64,000 nucleotides of DNA from Apricaphanius iberus (lineage: Eukaryota > Chordata > Actinopteri > Cyprinodontiformes > Aphaniidae), in the NCBI GenBank assembly GCA_028564705.1, contig JAPXFQ010002671.1, positions 930,001 to 994,000 of the forward strand, written 5' to 3'. Positions within the stretch are counted from its first letter, which is position 1, and each line of letters opens with the position of its first letter. Below, one piece after another: positions 45,220 through 58,900 of this stretch. A model generated the notes under the pieces. The model saw nothing but the letters and a program-made list of their open reading frames with translations. It was not told the origin of the DNA and did not search any database. The position numbers and the translations under genes were made by a program.

Positions 45220-46800
45220 ATGATACTTGGGCCCTCCTTCCTGATGCTACCAAGCCGGCACTAAAACAAGGGAAATTATTTATTTAATAAAATTAAGTGA
45301 ACTGAACAGGAGGCCCCAAATCCACATATTCTTAGGGCTCCTTATAATGTGCTCTAAAACTATAATAACAATAATATTAATAAAAAGAATACCACACACA
45401 GAGAAAAATAAAACGTTTTTTCTTTCCTAATTATAGTCTAAATCACTGGTTTCAAGGCTTCTTTAGTCTTACCCAATCTTCGGTAAAACTATTTTCCCTT
45501 TTTGAGGAGAATTAGACATATGACATATGACTGTTCGTTAGTGGAAAACATTCGATCCAATTTCAAATTTTCCCACACTGAGAAATCCCATTTAATCCCA
45601 TTTAAATCCCATTTAGACAATGCTCAGAGAAACAGCAATAAAATCCCAAAGAGCTCAACCTCAGACTCAACAGTTCTGTTTCAACACAGGCAAATAAAAA
45701 TAAAATAAAAACGCATCCTGGGAGAAAGCCTCTTCATTTGAAAAAAGAACATGACAAAGCTGGATCTGAAGGAAACACAAGACATCTATAATAATTTTTG
45801 TTGTATAACAAAGTTGAGAAGTTTGGTCAATACATGCACAGAGAAGACCGAACAGCAGATTAACAAACACATCAAACAAACTTTCAAGCAAAGTGGTGGG
45901 GGGCTGGTGATTTTAGATGGTTTTGGATGAAGGGGATCTGGACACCTTGCATATCGCAATACGTGCTATTTAGGCTAAAGCACGTTGCTTTGGAGTCAGA
46001 TGTGGGGCGTTCTGCCTGACAAATGAAGGTAGGATCGAACCTAAAGTGGTTCTGTAAAACTTTTAAATCAGTTGTTCTTAGTTTTTTCAGATGACTGGTA
46101 GGTTTAACACTGATTTTGACTTGCAGATAATTTGATCAGTTAGATTTGCATTTAAAATCATGCACACTGCTTTGCTTTTTGGTTTGGTTCTGACCCTGTG
46201 TACATATATGTACCAATTTAACTTTAAAACAATATCAATTTCTTTTTATTGTCGATTAACCTTATAAACCCGATCTCATGCGCTTATTTGGTCACCTTGC
46301 CTGCACGGCCACTCTAGAGTGACGGACTATTTTGTGTTACGCCTACTTTTATTCAGGCGGACGGATAAGCTTCCAAGTGTTCCAACTAGCAGCGCTGATG
46401 AGGCTTTGGCTTTCTCTTTTGAAAGACCCATTCTGATTGGGCAGGACAAACCCGCAGCCTCCACCACTGTAAAGAGGCCAGTGATTGGCTCTGGGGGATC
46501 TGCAATGCGTCAAACCACGGCGCGGCACAGAGGGCAACGTCTCCACCGCTACAGCGTAGTAGAAGAGCATGTGATGACTGGCAGGTAATCTACAGGTGTG
46601 TTACCTAATAAAATGGTTAACCACCCTCCGAAAGTAAGATTAAGACCTTTAATACAAAAGAAAAAGCACCGGACAAAAAGTAAAACTATATTTACCCTCT
46701 CGAACTAAATGTTTAAAATCTAAAAAACACACAAAAAACTGACTATAAAACTTAGTATTAAATATTTTTAATCCGAAACACCAAAGGAAACATTCAACAC
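45220..46800. other. Intergenic DNA between calm1 and nrde2
   Basis: No gene was recognised. A G+C-richer island at about 46300-46600 contains an 89-codon frame on the + strand (SSADEALAFSFERPILIGQD) with no known match. The rest is A/T-rich. Confidence 0.4.
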
Positions 46801-46815
46801 AAAAATGTATTATCA

Positions 46816-46821
46816 TTTATT
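46816..46821 (-). terminator. Probable polyadenylation signal of nrde2
   Basis: TTTATT on the + strand is AATAAA on the minus strand, about 140 bp after the nrde2 stop codon. This implies a short 3' UTR. Confidence 0.5.
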
Positions 46822-46956
46822 ATTAACCAAATTAGGCGCTAAAACATATTCACAAAACATATGGCAAGGATGTCTCCTTGTTCATCTTTGAATCTCCCAC
46901 TTCACAGTTCAACATCCAAACTTTTCATTTTAAATTGTTCACAAAATGTGTTTTAA

Positions 46957-49900
46957 TTATTCCAGCAGTATATCCAGCTCTTCCAACGGCAGTCTTAGTC
47001 GGAGTTCCTTCTCCGTCATCAGATCCACAAACTCCTGTAGGTGCTCAGGGAACAGCTGCACCGCATCCATATACAAACCCTGATTAATACACACCAAGTG
47101 TTAGCACACAGAGAATATACATAAAAAGGCAGAAGTGAAACTGAAGTTACTTTTAATCTAAGTTTTACCTTTGCCCAGGGAATGTTCTGCAAGGCCTTGT
47201 AAAATATCCCTCTGGCTTTATCTGCCTTCCCTTCTGACACCTACAGTCACACAAGCAAAACCACAAGAAGTTAATCAACAAGGCTGGTAGATTCAGCCTT
47301 TCTTGATGGGTATTAGCTGTGTTTTAGGATGTGTGGTGAGACGTCGCACAAGGAAGTGGATGTACATCCTCCACAGTAAAGGGCAATGAGCACCCATCTC
47401 TGTTGATGCGGCACCCTCGAACAGTCCACGGATTCGGTTGCTGAGGCCGGTTTCTGGCAGTACAGGCAGGGCCTCGTCCAGGCAACAGGACCTACGAATG
47501 ACATGAATACACATTTGTTTATTTATCTATTATTAAGTTTTTATTATTTATTTTTATGTGTTTTTTTATGTCTCTTCATCTCTGGACCGATGGAATCACA
47601 TCAGTTGTGTACTTAAGTACGACTCAAATTACTGCAAGGCCGTTTGTCTGCACAACAGGCCCAAATCTTCCTTCGTCCACCTCTATGCAAAACACCTGGC
47701 GTGAGATGTTGGTGTTTATGTGCTGCGTTTGATGTTCCCCAAACATTTAGCCGTCTTATAACCAAACATCTCAGTGTTTGTCTCATCTGTTGAAAAGGAT
47801 ATTGTTCTCAAAAATCTTGTTTTCATAAAATGTACAAATCAAAGTCATGCTGGTGTATTCTTCTCAGAGAGAAGATACTTTCTCCCCTCTTAAAAAGCAA
47901 TGTTTGTTCAGTCTTTTTTTGTGCTTTTTCTTGTTTTTCTTGTTAACATTTAACCTTCTAACTGAGCCTGGTAGACTATGAGATGTGGCTCTGATTTCGT
48001 TTATTGTAAGGAACTTTCTCGTGGTTGTATGATCATCTTGTGATCCTTCCCAGATTGATGCGCAGCAACAACTGGTTCTCTCTTTCCACCTTGGCCTTGT
48101 GTTAACACCAACTAGTAAAATTTACTCAGTTACTTTGTTACTTGAGTAAAAAAAAATACTTCTGGAGTAGTTTTGCCAGCCTGTACTTTTCACTTTTACA
48201 TGAGTAGTATTTTAACGAAGAAGCACTTACTTTTCCTTGAGTAAAGTTTTTGCCCACTCTTCTGAAAGTAACTTTATTAAATTAAAGTAAAAACATTTTT
48301 TAACCAAAATTGAATGAGACTCACATACAGTTTATATTGAATATCCTTTTCACATTGTTTTCCATTTAATTTGGAGGTTAAGTGGGGGTATTTTATCCTG
48401 GTCTATATCATAGAAACATTACCTACTGTAAATATTGGTTTCATTAGTAATACTTTTAAAAAAGTTACTTTTTTTTCTTCTGTTCAAATTTGTTATTTTA
48501 CAGTTATATCATGTATTTCTATTTATTGCAGTTTTTAGAATTAGCATATAACTTTGCTTTTTTCCAGTTACATAATTTTTTAATTTTAAATCACATGGTA
48601 TAATGTCAGAATAAATACTCAAGTATTCAATACTTTAGTTTTTTTTTTTTTAAGTGACAGTGTGTAGTTTTTGCTGTACATCTTTGAAAATAGCCATTAA
48701 AATATGTAATAATAATTACGTAAGGCACATTAACTGCAAAATATTGGTGATGTTGTAAAATATGACTTTAAAAATCAGTTTTACAAATACATAGGCTCGG
48801 GTCCTCTTTTCAGAGGAAAGCCATATTAGATGACGTCTTTACTTCTACAAGAGCCCGGATGGACAAAGTGCAAGGAACAAGCCCGCTATTAAAACATTGA
48901 TTTCCCCTCAAAATGCAAAAATGTTTCGCCATAAATACATTTTTACCTCTTCGCTAGTTCTAAGCGATGAAAGAGAGACTGATGTGCTCGTCATGTTGCT
49001 ACAAATAGATCATTCTCAGGGAATTGAGCGTTTGAAAACAGCACTAGTTGGACCTCTGTTGTTGAGTTTCTTACTCGAAGACACAGATACCGCATGCTTG
49101 TGATAATTTAGGTATGCACTGCCCCCTACTGACCGAAAATTACACACTGTGCCTTTCATAAAATACAGTTTTACTCTTGAGTAATTTTTTAAATACTACT
49201 TTGTACTTTTACTTGAGTAAACGCATATATTTAAGTAGTGCTACTTCTACTTGATTACAACTTTTGGCTACTCTACTCACCCCTGTTTAACTTGCACCTT
49301 TATGCTCCAGACTAAAGACTGCCTTTAACTTGCTGATGGTTTCCATTTTTGGCTTAATCCTTCTGTAAAATAATTAAGTGAGTGTGGAAATGTTGTGGTT
49401 TTTTATGATGTCCCTTTAGGTCAAACCCAGACCTGGAGGAAGGTGACTGTATTTTTTTGTTGTCATAGGAACACGCTCATCACTTTCCGTCTCACCTCTG
49501 AGCTGCATCCACCAGCTGCTTCCTATGTTGTTCAGCGACAATGGCAAACAGACGGGGCACCACGCTGATGTTGTCTCTGGTTACAGAGTGGAAAAAACGA
49601 CGTGCCCGGCCAGCGCTATGGTAACGGTTCTCCACCTACGAACACACAGTTACTTATTATTTCTGACCACAGTTTCAACCCCAACTTGTGAAAGAGGATG
49701 AGTGTGATTTTAAATTTTTTTTTTTTAGGAGCAGACCTGAATGTATACACTCCACAGGGGGGCGCTGCAGCGCCAGGCTGAGAGGGCAGAGGTAAGCATC
49801 TGTCTCAGTGCAGCCAAAGGACAAACACCAACACTGTTGTTGTATCTCAGCAGAGCCGCCTGTTGCACCGCTAAAGCCTCACAGTCTGAAGCCAAGCGGC

Positions 49901-52900
49901 AGACGTGATTGATGTGCGCAGCACCACTCGGCTGGCTGGATGTGTGGTCGTGCTGCCTTTCAGCTGTTAGCGAGCGGTGCAGTTCCTCCATCCTCTCCCT
50001 CGCCTGGCTGTAGACACTATTAGCAGCTTCGATGCTCACTGTGAGATACTGAAACAGAGCATAGCAGCCAACCAGACCTCTTAACCTCGGCCTCTCTTCC
50101 TGTGGGTCATCTTGGGCCGCTGCAACAAAGAAGAAGAACCAAACCAGATAAACTTCCCAGCAAAGCTAGTAATGTGTCAAACAAATAATCTTATCCTCTG
50201 TAAAAAAAAGTATTCGCCTCCTTAAATATCTATTCAGTCTTTGTTTTATTTTCAGACCCAAATGTTTCAGCAATTTTAACAGACAAGGATAGCCAGAGTA
50301 TAAGCTGTTGTCTTCACTCCTCTGAGAACAACTATTGTAATTTGTCGACATCGGAGGGTTTTAGAGGATGAATCACCCGTTTGGAGAATCTTACAGTAAT
50401 CCTCTGATAAGGCCACGTTTTCAAAGAATTTGAGCCATTCGGAGGTGAAATTACTTGGTACGCTTCTGAGTATTGTGGTGGTTTTTCTAGTGAAGATACA
50501 TAATTTATGGTCCAAAAAGAGAAACATTGTTTTCTCTTTTGGGAACTCCTGGGGAAAAGATGTCAGTGACTTTGTTTTTCATCTGTTTTATTTTAGGGTA
50601 TGGTTTATTGCCTTTTGAGATCCTTTAGCTTACTTAATGTTTCCAAACAGGTCCTGTTTAAATTATTTCTTTGATAACCGAAACTGAATTCAGCCGTCCG
50701 AAAACACGATTAATCCTTTTTGATTCATTGTGGAACAAGGCAGGTAATCATGCTCTCATGTAGGTTGGTTTGGATTTTGGATTTTCCCCCTTCCTTTCCT
50801 AAAAACTGCTTCTTGAATTTAGTTGTGTATCGTTTTTTAAAATTATATTAAAATTGATGTGGTAAGCATTAAAATATATTCTGCAGAATGCAGAAAGCCA
50901 TGAGAATATTATACTAACTAGGGATGTAAGAAAATATCAATATGCCAATATATATCGCGGTATTTTATGTCATCATATTGAATCGATATTCAAAAGCAAA
51001 GTATTTGTTTTTTATTTTTATAAGAATTTGAATTAAATTTGGTCATAAAATTAAAAGTACGGCTGCTAGTTGGTGGCTGTTTTCAACTTCTTCGTTCCAG
51101 TGGATCAACTAGATCCAGTAACAAAACTGGATGTGTTCCAGCATGTTTGAGTGTTTAGACTGCTGTGACATCTTTTCTACAATTAAATAATATTTTAAAA
51201 ATCACAATATATAGTCTACCTTAATGGTATCGCAATATATAGTTTCGCCCTCTTTGTATCGTGATACATATCGTATCCGCAGATTCCTGCCAATACACAT
51301 CCCTAATAGTAACCCCTCTTTGTCTTGACATCAGAATGTGAACAAAACCTCAACAATAAAAGTTTTCAAACTAAAACCCTTGGATGGGTGTTTTCAGAAC
51401 GATGCGGTTTAATCAGAGCAAATTGGAATGCTCTCCTTGGATTTTATTTGTAGGTGTTGACCGCTACAATGAAGCAATATAAAATTGTTACGGCAGCTCA
51501 CCATTTCTGTCAATCTGAGGATTCTGAATCTTTTTCTCCAGAGATGACAGGCTGGCACCCAGAGCCTGCTCATATGACCTCCTGGCTTTGAGGATTGCGA
51601 CTGGAGATAGAGTCTGGGAGGATGAAGATGTGCCTTCGGCCAGCCTGGTCAGCACCGCAACAGCTGGTGATGTTGTAACATCGGTAACCCCTCCCTGCTC
51701 CTTTGCTGCGTTCTCCACTTCCAGCTGGGACCACAGGAGACACAGCTCACACAAAGCGGGACAACTCAGCCCCTTTGTTCCCGCCATCGCCGCCGCCGTG
51801 GAGAACACCTTCCGAGCCTCGTCCAGGTTACCCAGCATCCACTCCAGGTGTGCGTACTCCCGCCACAGCACCAGTGAGGACCGGTTGTCGGGCTCTTTCA
51901 GGAGTCTTTTTGCAACGCGCTTGCTGCTCTTTCCCTGAGAGCGAAGGCGCTTTTTGTTGCCGCTGCGCAGACTGTGTGAAACCTGAAAAATAGAGAAAAA
52001 AATATGAAAGGTAGCTTAAAACACCTTAAAACCTCCTTTTTGTTTCGGTTTTTATTGATGAAAAATAACGTATAGAGATGAACTAATAATCTTGGAATCT
52101 ATAAAGGTCAATTAAAAAACAAAAAAAAGATGCTGCTCTGTGTCTACCTTGAGCTTCTCAAACAGGATCCAGCTGAGAGACAGAACGCCTCGATGGGGAG
52201 GAGGAAGGATGGGCTGGAGCACGCTGAACATGTTGGTGAGAAACTTCTCTCCCGGCTTTCCGAGCCCAAACCATTTCCTTGCTCCTTGGAGAGTGGTCAT
52301 GTGACCTACAGGGTTAATCCCCGTTGCAGGGAGGTTAAAGGAGGTCAGAGGATGCTGCAGCTCAGTGCCTGTAACACAGAAAGGAAACACATCTGCAATA
52401 ACTGTAGGTGACCAGGAACGCCTCTGATCTAACATTAGGTGCATTTATCAGCTTTAAAGCACCGGGATGTTATGATCCACAGAACATCGTCACAGCAACG
52501 TCTCATTTGCAGTGGGTTCATCCTAGGGCTGGACCTTAAATTATTTCTTAATATTTTTTTTTTCTAAACAAAAAGTATCAACAAAAAAGCAATTCAGAAT
52601 CTAAGCTACTTGTCTCAGATGTCACACCGGCACTTTTATTAAGATACAGCTGTAGATGTACATTAGAAGCAGTATCATAAATAAAGTATAGGCATATATT
52701 TATAATATTACTTTTTTGAATAAAATAACGTTCTATTCTTTCAAACCTAAATAGTTATAACTTTGCTATTAAAATTCCTGTTTTGGGCAGGGATGGGCTG
52801 GTGTTCAAATTCATCCTGAGTCCTTGGTTCTGAGAGACCAAGGAGATGAAATTAATAGAGAACATAGATTTTTTTTTTTTTGTGCTTTGTAAAAATTGAG

Positions 52901-55900
52901 TAAGGCATGTTTAGTATGCAGCAAACAGTGCTTGCAGGCTGCCATTAAACAGAAGTTTATGACTGATGGTATTATTTTATCTGTATTTTCTTATGAGTTT
53001 TAAATGTCCTACGTGACTGGAATCACCATGCATTTGGAAAATTTCTTGAATACACCACAGGTGTGAGATGCAGCACAGTGCAGACCAGCTTATTCCTTTC
53101 TGCGCGTTGTGAAATTACAACAGATGCACTACTGAGCACGCTGGGACTCTGTGAGAACGTTCTCAGCGCTCGGAGAAGTGGTGGAACTCTAAAGAGATCA
53201 TTTTATTAGTGGTGGTACTGCGTACCGTGGTGTACCGATATTACCCTTAAAGCACCGCTAACCACAAATTCCCTCTGCCTTCGTCTGCCTCCATGCTGCT
53301 GTTTACTTCCGGGCTGACGGCAGCAGTGGGGTTGCGGTGAGTAAACTGGTATCGGGGGCGATGCTGTTCTAATATCGGTAATTTAACTGATGCCCTGAAC
53401 TGCTACTCAAAATGAGGAAACTCTACAATAATTTCACAGAAAATGTTCACTTAAAATTTTTGTTTTGTGTTAATTTTTATTAGGGCTGCCGCAAACGATT
53501 ATTTTGATAATCGACTAATCGTCTGTTATTTTGCCAATTAGTCGACTAATCGAATCACCCATAAATTGTATCTAATTGCAGCAGCTGCTCAAATATATAC
53601 ATCATTAGCTTCCAGCTGGAAGTGTTTTCTGTAAGTATTATCTAAAATACTGACAGTTAAAACAATCGCTTATTCAACTTTATGAACTAATTGTAAAAAA
53701 ACTATGTTACAGCAGACACATGACGTGCTAAGGGAAATAAAATCACAATCCCTACGGATAATGTTAGAGATATCAATACAAGTAATAAATAACATTTTCC
53801 ATTGAATAAACTCTCACTTTGTTCAGCCTTTTCATAGTTTTTGTGCCCATGAGACCAACGTGGTTTTTTTCAGCTGCTGCCATAACAGAAATAAATGAGC
53901 CAGCTATGTGCGTTCCTCCACAATTGTCGTGACCATACACCTATGCTTTGATGTCTTGTAGACAGCAGCAGCGCTACGCTGTCTGCTTTGAATGGATCAG
54001 AACCAGCCACCATTCAAGTGCTGGTGAAATGAGAAAAAGCTGCGATAAATGTAAAAACCATTGATGTCATTGATATCGATCTGTGGAAGACCCAGACAGA
54101 ATGATGATCAGTCAGAGTACTGTTGGTGTTAATATTAGCAGCTAATGCGCTAATTAGCTTAGCGGGGAAACCGTCCCTCTTCGTAGTCACCTGCACCGGC
54201 TTCCTGTTAAGATGCTGGAGCATCACTGTCGTCCTGCCACGGTAAGCAAGTTCTACCTTGTGGATTTTGGATTACACATGTTTTTGTACAACTTTTATAG
54301 AATGCTCCTAAACATTAGAGCTCCGTTGTCAGCTCGCCATGAAAGTTAGGGCTTTTCCGGAGTTACGCCACGACTGATCCGGATTCCCACTGCTGCGCGT
54401 TTGCGTCAGGGGCAGACAGAGCCACAGACTTACAGCATATAGAGAGCAGTGAGCGATACAGCCGCAGTTCTAAGAGAAAAGCACGAAAAACGATGATGTC
54501 GACAAATACATTTATTGTCGACAATTCCGATTGTCGACATTGTCGTGACGAACCGACTAATCCTGGCAGTCCTAATTTTTATTAATATTTTTGTATCCAT
54601 AATTTAGGAAATAAAATAAAACCTGTCTACCAATTAATTGCATTAATTTGTGTGGTAGTATCGGCATTGGCACTCCGTATCGGCGAGTACTCAGTTCCAA
54701 GTATCTGTATCATATCGGTTTTTAAAAAGTGGTATCATTGCATCTAATAATTTATTTTTGAGAGTTTTTGCCAGGTTATGAGACTTATTTATTAATTCAA
54801 ACAATATAGATTAATAAAGGATATTAAATCACTTCACAATTAATAAAGTATTTACAAGATATCCAGTTATTTTAGCATTACCTTGGGTGAGCAGAGAAAG
54901 ATTTTCCAGGAGCGTGCTAGACTGATAGGGGGCAGCAGAGAGCACAGAGTCTACAGGAAAACCCAGAAAGGACAAGAAACTAAGCAGAAACTGGAGCTGG
55001 AGTTCTGGTGAAGACAGACAAATAAGGGATGGGCCAATGTCATCAAACAGCACCTGGACGTGGAGAAAGAAAGGAAGCAGAGAATGTGTTTAAACTTGTT
55101 GAAGAGTGAACTTCAAACATTATCAGATAATTAGAGAGCAGCACCTGTCTGTCAGGGTCCTCACAGTCCTCCTCTGATTGGCCTTTGGCTTTGTCAGGCC
55201 TCCAAGGCAGCCACTGAGCTGCTTCACGGGATGACTCCACATCCAACCAGATGGCTCCTCTGGGTTGGCTCACATCCTTCACCTCTTCCTCCTCCTCCTC
55301 CTCCTCCTCCTCTTCTTCTTCCTCTACGTGACACAGAAAACAGGAAGGAAAACCGAAATGTCTCATTTAAGGACTCATCAAGTAAACTTCTGTTTCCTTC
55401 CTTTCCTGTTTTATTCATGAACTATGTATTCTACTTGTAGCTTAGCGGAGTAAGGATGTATAAATGTGCATCTCAACTAATTAGAATATTGTTGAAAAGT
55501 TCAATTATTTCAGTAACTCAATTCACAAAATTAAACATATGTAGAATAATAACCCACAGAAAGTGAAGGCTAGCTTACACATTAAAGATTAGGATATTAT
55601 ACATGTAACACATAAACACGGTCTAGATGACACGTATGCTTAATACCTGCTTAAAGGTAGTCATTTTCTAAATGTACTTTTAGTCTAATAAAAGGTGTAC
55701 CAGTCGGGGGTTGAACCCATCCTCCTCGCTCTTGTTGGGTCATCCAGGCCTTCCAGCCTCGGGCCCCTACCTCCCCAACTCTCGCCTCTCCACTGTCCCA
55801 GAATGTCTCAAAGAAGTCAACCTGTACAAAAAGGGACGTTAAGTAACTATTTCTGCCTCTTTATGTTTATCTTCATAAATCATTCATAAATACAACCCCT

Positions 55901-58900
55901 GGCGAAAAGAATGGAATCACCAGTCTTCGAGAATGCTCATTCACTTTTTTAATGCAATAGAGAAAAGGCAAAACACAAACATGCCACAAAACTCAGATTT
56001 CTCAAAAGGGCATCTTCCTTGCTTTTAGAAACGGTGCAAGAAATGAACAGAAAGTCAAGTGGGAATAAATTGCAAGTGTTTCTTTGGAATAAGGAGCTGG
56101 AAACAAATATGGAATCACTCATTCCTGAGGAAAAAAGTTTGGAATCACAAAGAATAAACAAAACACAGAAACAACTAAAACCACCCACTAGTACTTTGTG
56201 GCACCACCCCTGGCTTTGATTACAGCCTTGAGTCTCTGAGGCATGGACTTGACAAGTGATGAACAGTATTCCTCATCAATGTGGCCCCAACGTTGTCTGA
56301 TGGCTGTTGCCAGATCCGCTTTGAATGTTAGAGCCTTGTCATGGACCAATTTCTTCAATTTCCACCACATATTTTCAATCGGATTGAGATCTGGGCTATT
56401 TGCAGGCCATGCCATGGACCTTATTTGTCTCTCTTCAAGGAAAGTTTTAACAGTTTTGGCTCAATGGCATGATGCATTATCATCTTGGAAAATTATGTCA
56501 TCATCCCCACACATCCTTTCAATAGATGGAATAAGATAGGTGTCCAAAATCTCAATGTAAACTTGAGCATTTACTGAACATTTAATGACAGCCATCTCTC
56601 CAGGACCTTTACCTGACATGCAGCCCCATATCATAAGAGCCAGTGGAAATTTGCATGTTTTCTTCAGGCAGTTGTCTTTATACATGTCTTTGGGACGGCA
56701 CCAAACAAAAGTTCCAGCATGATCCCCTTGTCCAATGCAGATTCGTGATTAATCAGTGAAGATGACCTTCATCCAGTCATCTACAGTCCATGATTGCCTT
56801 TCCTTGGCCCATCGAAGTCTAGCTTTCTTATGTTTGTAAGTTAACACTGGCTTTCTTTTGGCTTTTCTGTAGGAAAATCCCATCTCTGCTAGACGGTTCC
56901 TAACAGTTCGGTCACTGACTCTTGCTCCAGTTTGTGCCCATTTGTTACACATTTGTTTTGCTGTGCATTTTTGGTTATCCAAACGTAATGCTTTAAGTTT
57001 TCGGTCCTGTCGCATAGACGTCTTCCTTGGTCTACCAGTACGCTTGCCTTTGACAATCTTCCCATGTTGTTGGTACTTAGTCCAGATTTTAGACACAGCT
57101 GACTGAGAACAACCAACATCCTTTGCAATATTTCTTGAGGATTTACCTTCTTCCAGAAGTTGGATAATTCTCTCCTTTGTTTCAGTTGACAGCTCTGGTC
57201 TTGGAGCCATGATTCCTGTCCATTACTTTGCTGCAACAACTCTCCAAGTGGTGAGCACTCCTTTTTAAATGGAGACCAATCCACAGAGATAATGATTTGC
57301 AGGTGATGGTGTAGAAAATGGGAAAGAATTGGGTGATTCTAATGGGTGATTCCAAACTTTTTTCCTCATGAATGAGTGATTCCATATTTGTTTCCAGCCC
57401 CTTATTCCAAAGAAACACTTGCAATTTATTCCCACTTGAGTTTCTGTTCATTTCTTATACTGTTTCTAAAAGCCAGGAAGATGCCCTTTTGAGAAATCTG
57501 AGTTTTGTGGCATGTTTGTGTTTTGCCTTTTCTCTATTGCATTAAAAAAGTGAATGAGCATTCTCGAAGACTGGTGATTCCATACTTTTTGCCAGGGGTT
57601 GTACTAACTTAAAGGATCATTCAGATTCCACATCTTCACACATATTACCCATAATCAGGTGTCAGATTATTCATCGTGGATAATCAGTAATCCATACAGT
57701 TCCACTACTATTCTTTGTGGGGAAAAGGCCTGTGTTTGTGCTCATTATCTCACTAATACACAGAGTCCCATACAAAGGCTTTGTCACCAGCCCCTAACAG
57801 CTATGGATGAATGTTCTGACTCTTCGTTTGCCATGTCCTCGTGTATGTGTGTGTACCTGCTGCTTTGTGGAGAGGTTTTTCATACTGTCAGGTTTGAAGT
57901 ACGTAAAATCAATCATGGCCTGAAAAAGTGAAACTGCCTTCTCAGAGTGACCAGACTGCCGCAAGAAATTACACTGCTGGGTGAAGATATCTGGATGGGA
58001 AATAAAAACATATTATATACATATATATTACCAAACTGTGCAGGGAATTCCATGAAAAACTACATATAGTCTCAGATAATCATTAAATCTTACCCAGCAT
58101 ATCTTCCTCAATACCAGGCGAAGCCGGGTGGGACACCATGCTGCCGTCTCTCACGGCGCTGAGCGTGCTCAGACACTTTCCGTATGCAGAGTTGACTTTC
58201 GTCACCGTGAAGCTGCTGAAATAGCTCTGCGTAAAAAGGAGATATTTCCTCCACAAGGGAGCGCTATTTGGGTGGAGGAACACCTAAAATATAAAAAAAG
58301 AAGCTCCAATTAGCAATTTCCTTTCTCTGGATACTTTGTAATGTTGGGTCTGGACCTAGAATATCTAAAGATGTTAAATGTGACAAATATGACATCTCAA
58401 CGTGTGAAGGAAACCACAAAACGTACCAGTTTCTTCCATTCTTTAGCCAAAGCGGAGGGCTCCCAGAGCTCCTGGCAGATCCGGAGCCTCTCGAGTTGCA
58501 GAGTGATACAGGTGGGGTTGGTCTCCACAGCTCTGTCTACAATGCTCAGCTTCTTCTCCAGGACTGCCCTGTAGGAGGACCTACGACGCTCCGCCAAGTC
58601 ACTCCCCTGCTGCTCCTCATCACCTCCAAATGCAGCTGCACTCAGCTCGTCCTAGAGAAGAAAATGAAGTCCAGGTACAGTAGTAAATCTTGAAAATATA
58701 CTTTTTTTTTATCCTGGTTTGATAATCTACAGGTTCTATAAAAGGCACAATGTGTAATTTTCGGTCAGTAGGGGGCAGTGCATACCTAAATTATCACAAG
58801 CATGCGGTATCTGTGTCTTCGGGTAAGAAACACAACAACGGAGGTTCAACTAGTGCTGTTTTCAAACGCTCAATTCCCTGAGAATTATCTATTTGCAGCA

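Larger units (their letters stand above)
47590..49430. mobile_element. Tc1-like relic interrupted by later insertions
   Basis: In nrde2 intron 16, sequences at 47690-48108 (TGTTTATGTGCTGCGTTTGATG, ATTGTAAGGAACTTTCT) and at 49288-49430 (CAGACTAAAGACTGCCTTTAACTTG) look like two halves of one fish Tc1-derived repeat. They are split by the element at 48109-49286. Identification is from memory of the family. Ends are approximate. Confidence 0.4.

Noticed and set aside
46319..46588. 89-codon frame as a real gene
   Set aside because: No recognisable domain, no splice context and a single short frame. It is kept only as an unexplained island.
51588..51993. 116- and 96-codon + strand frames
   Set aside because: They are antisense to nrde2 exon 14, a long G+C-rich exon that leaves open frames on the other strand.
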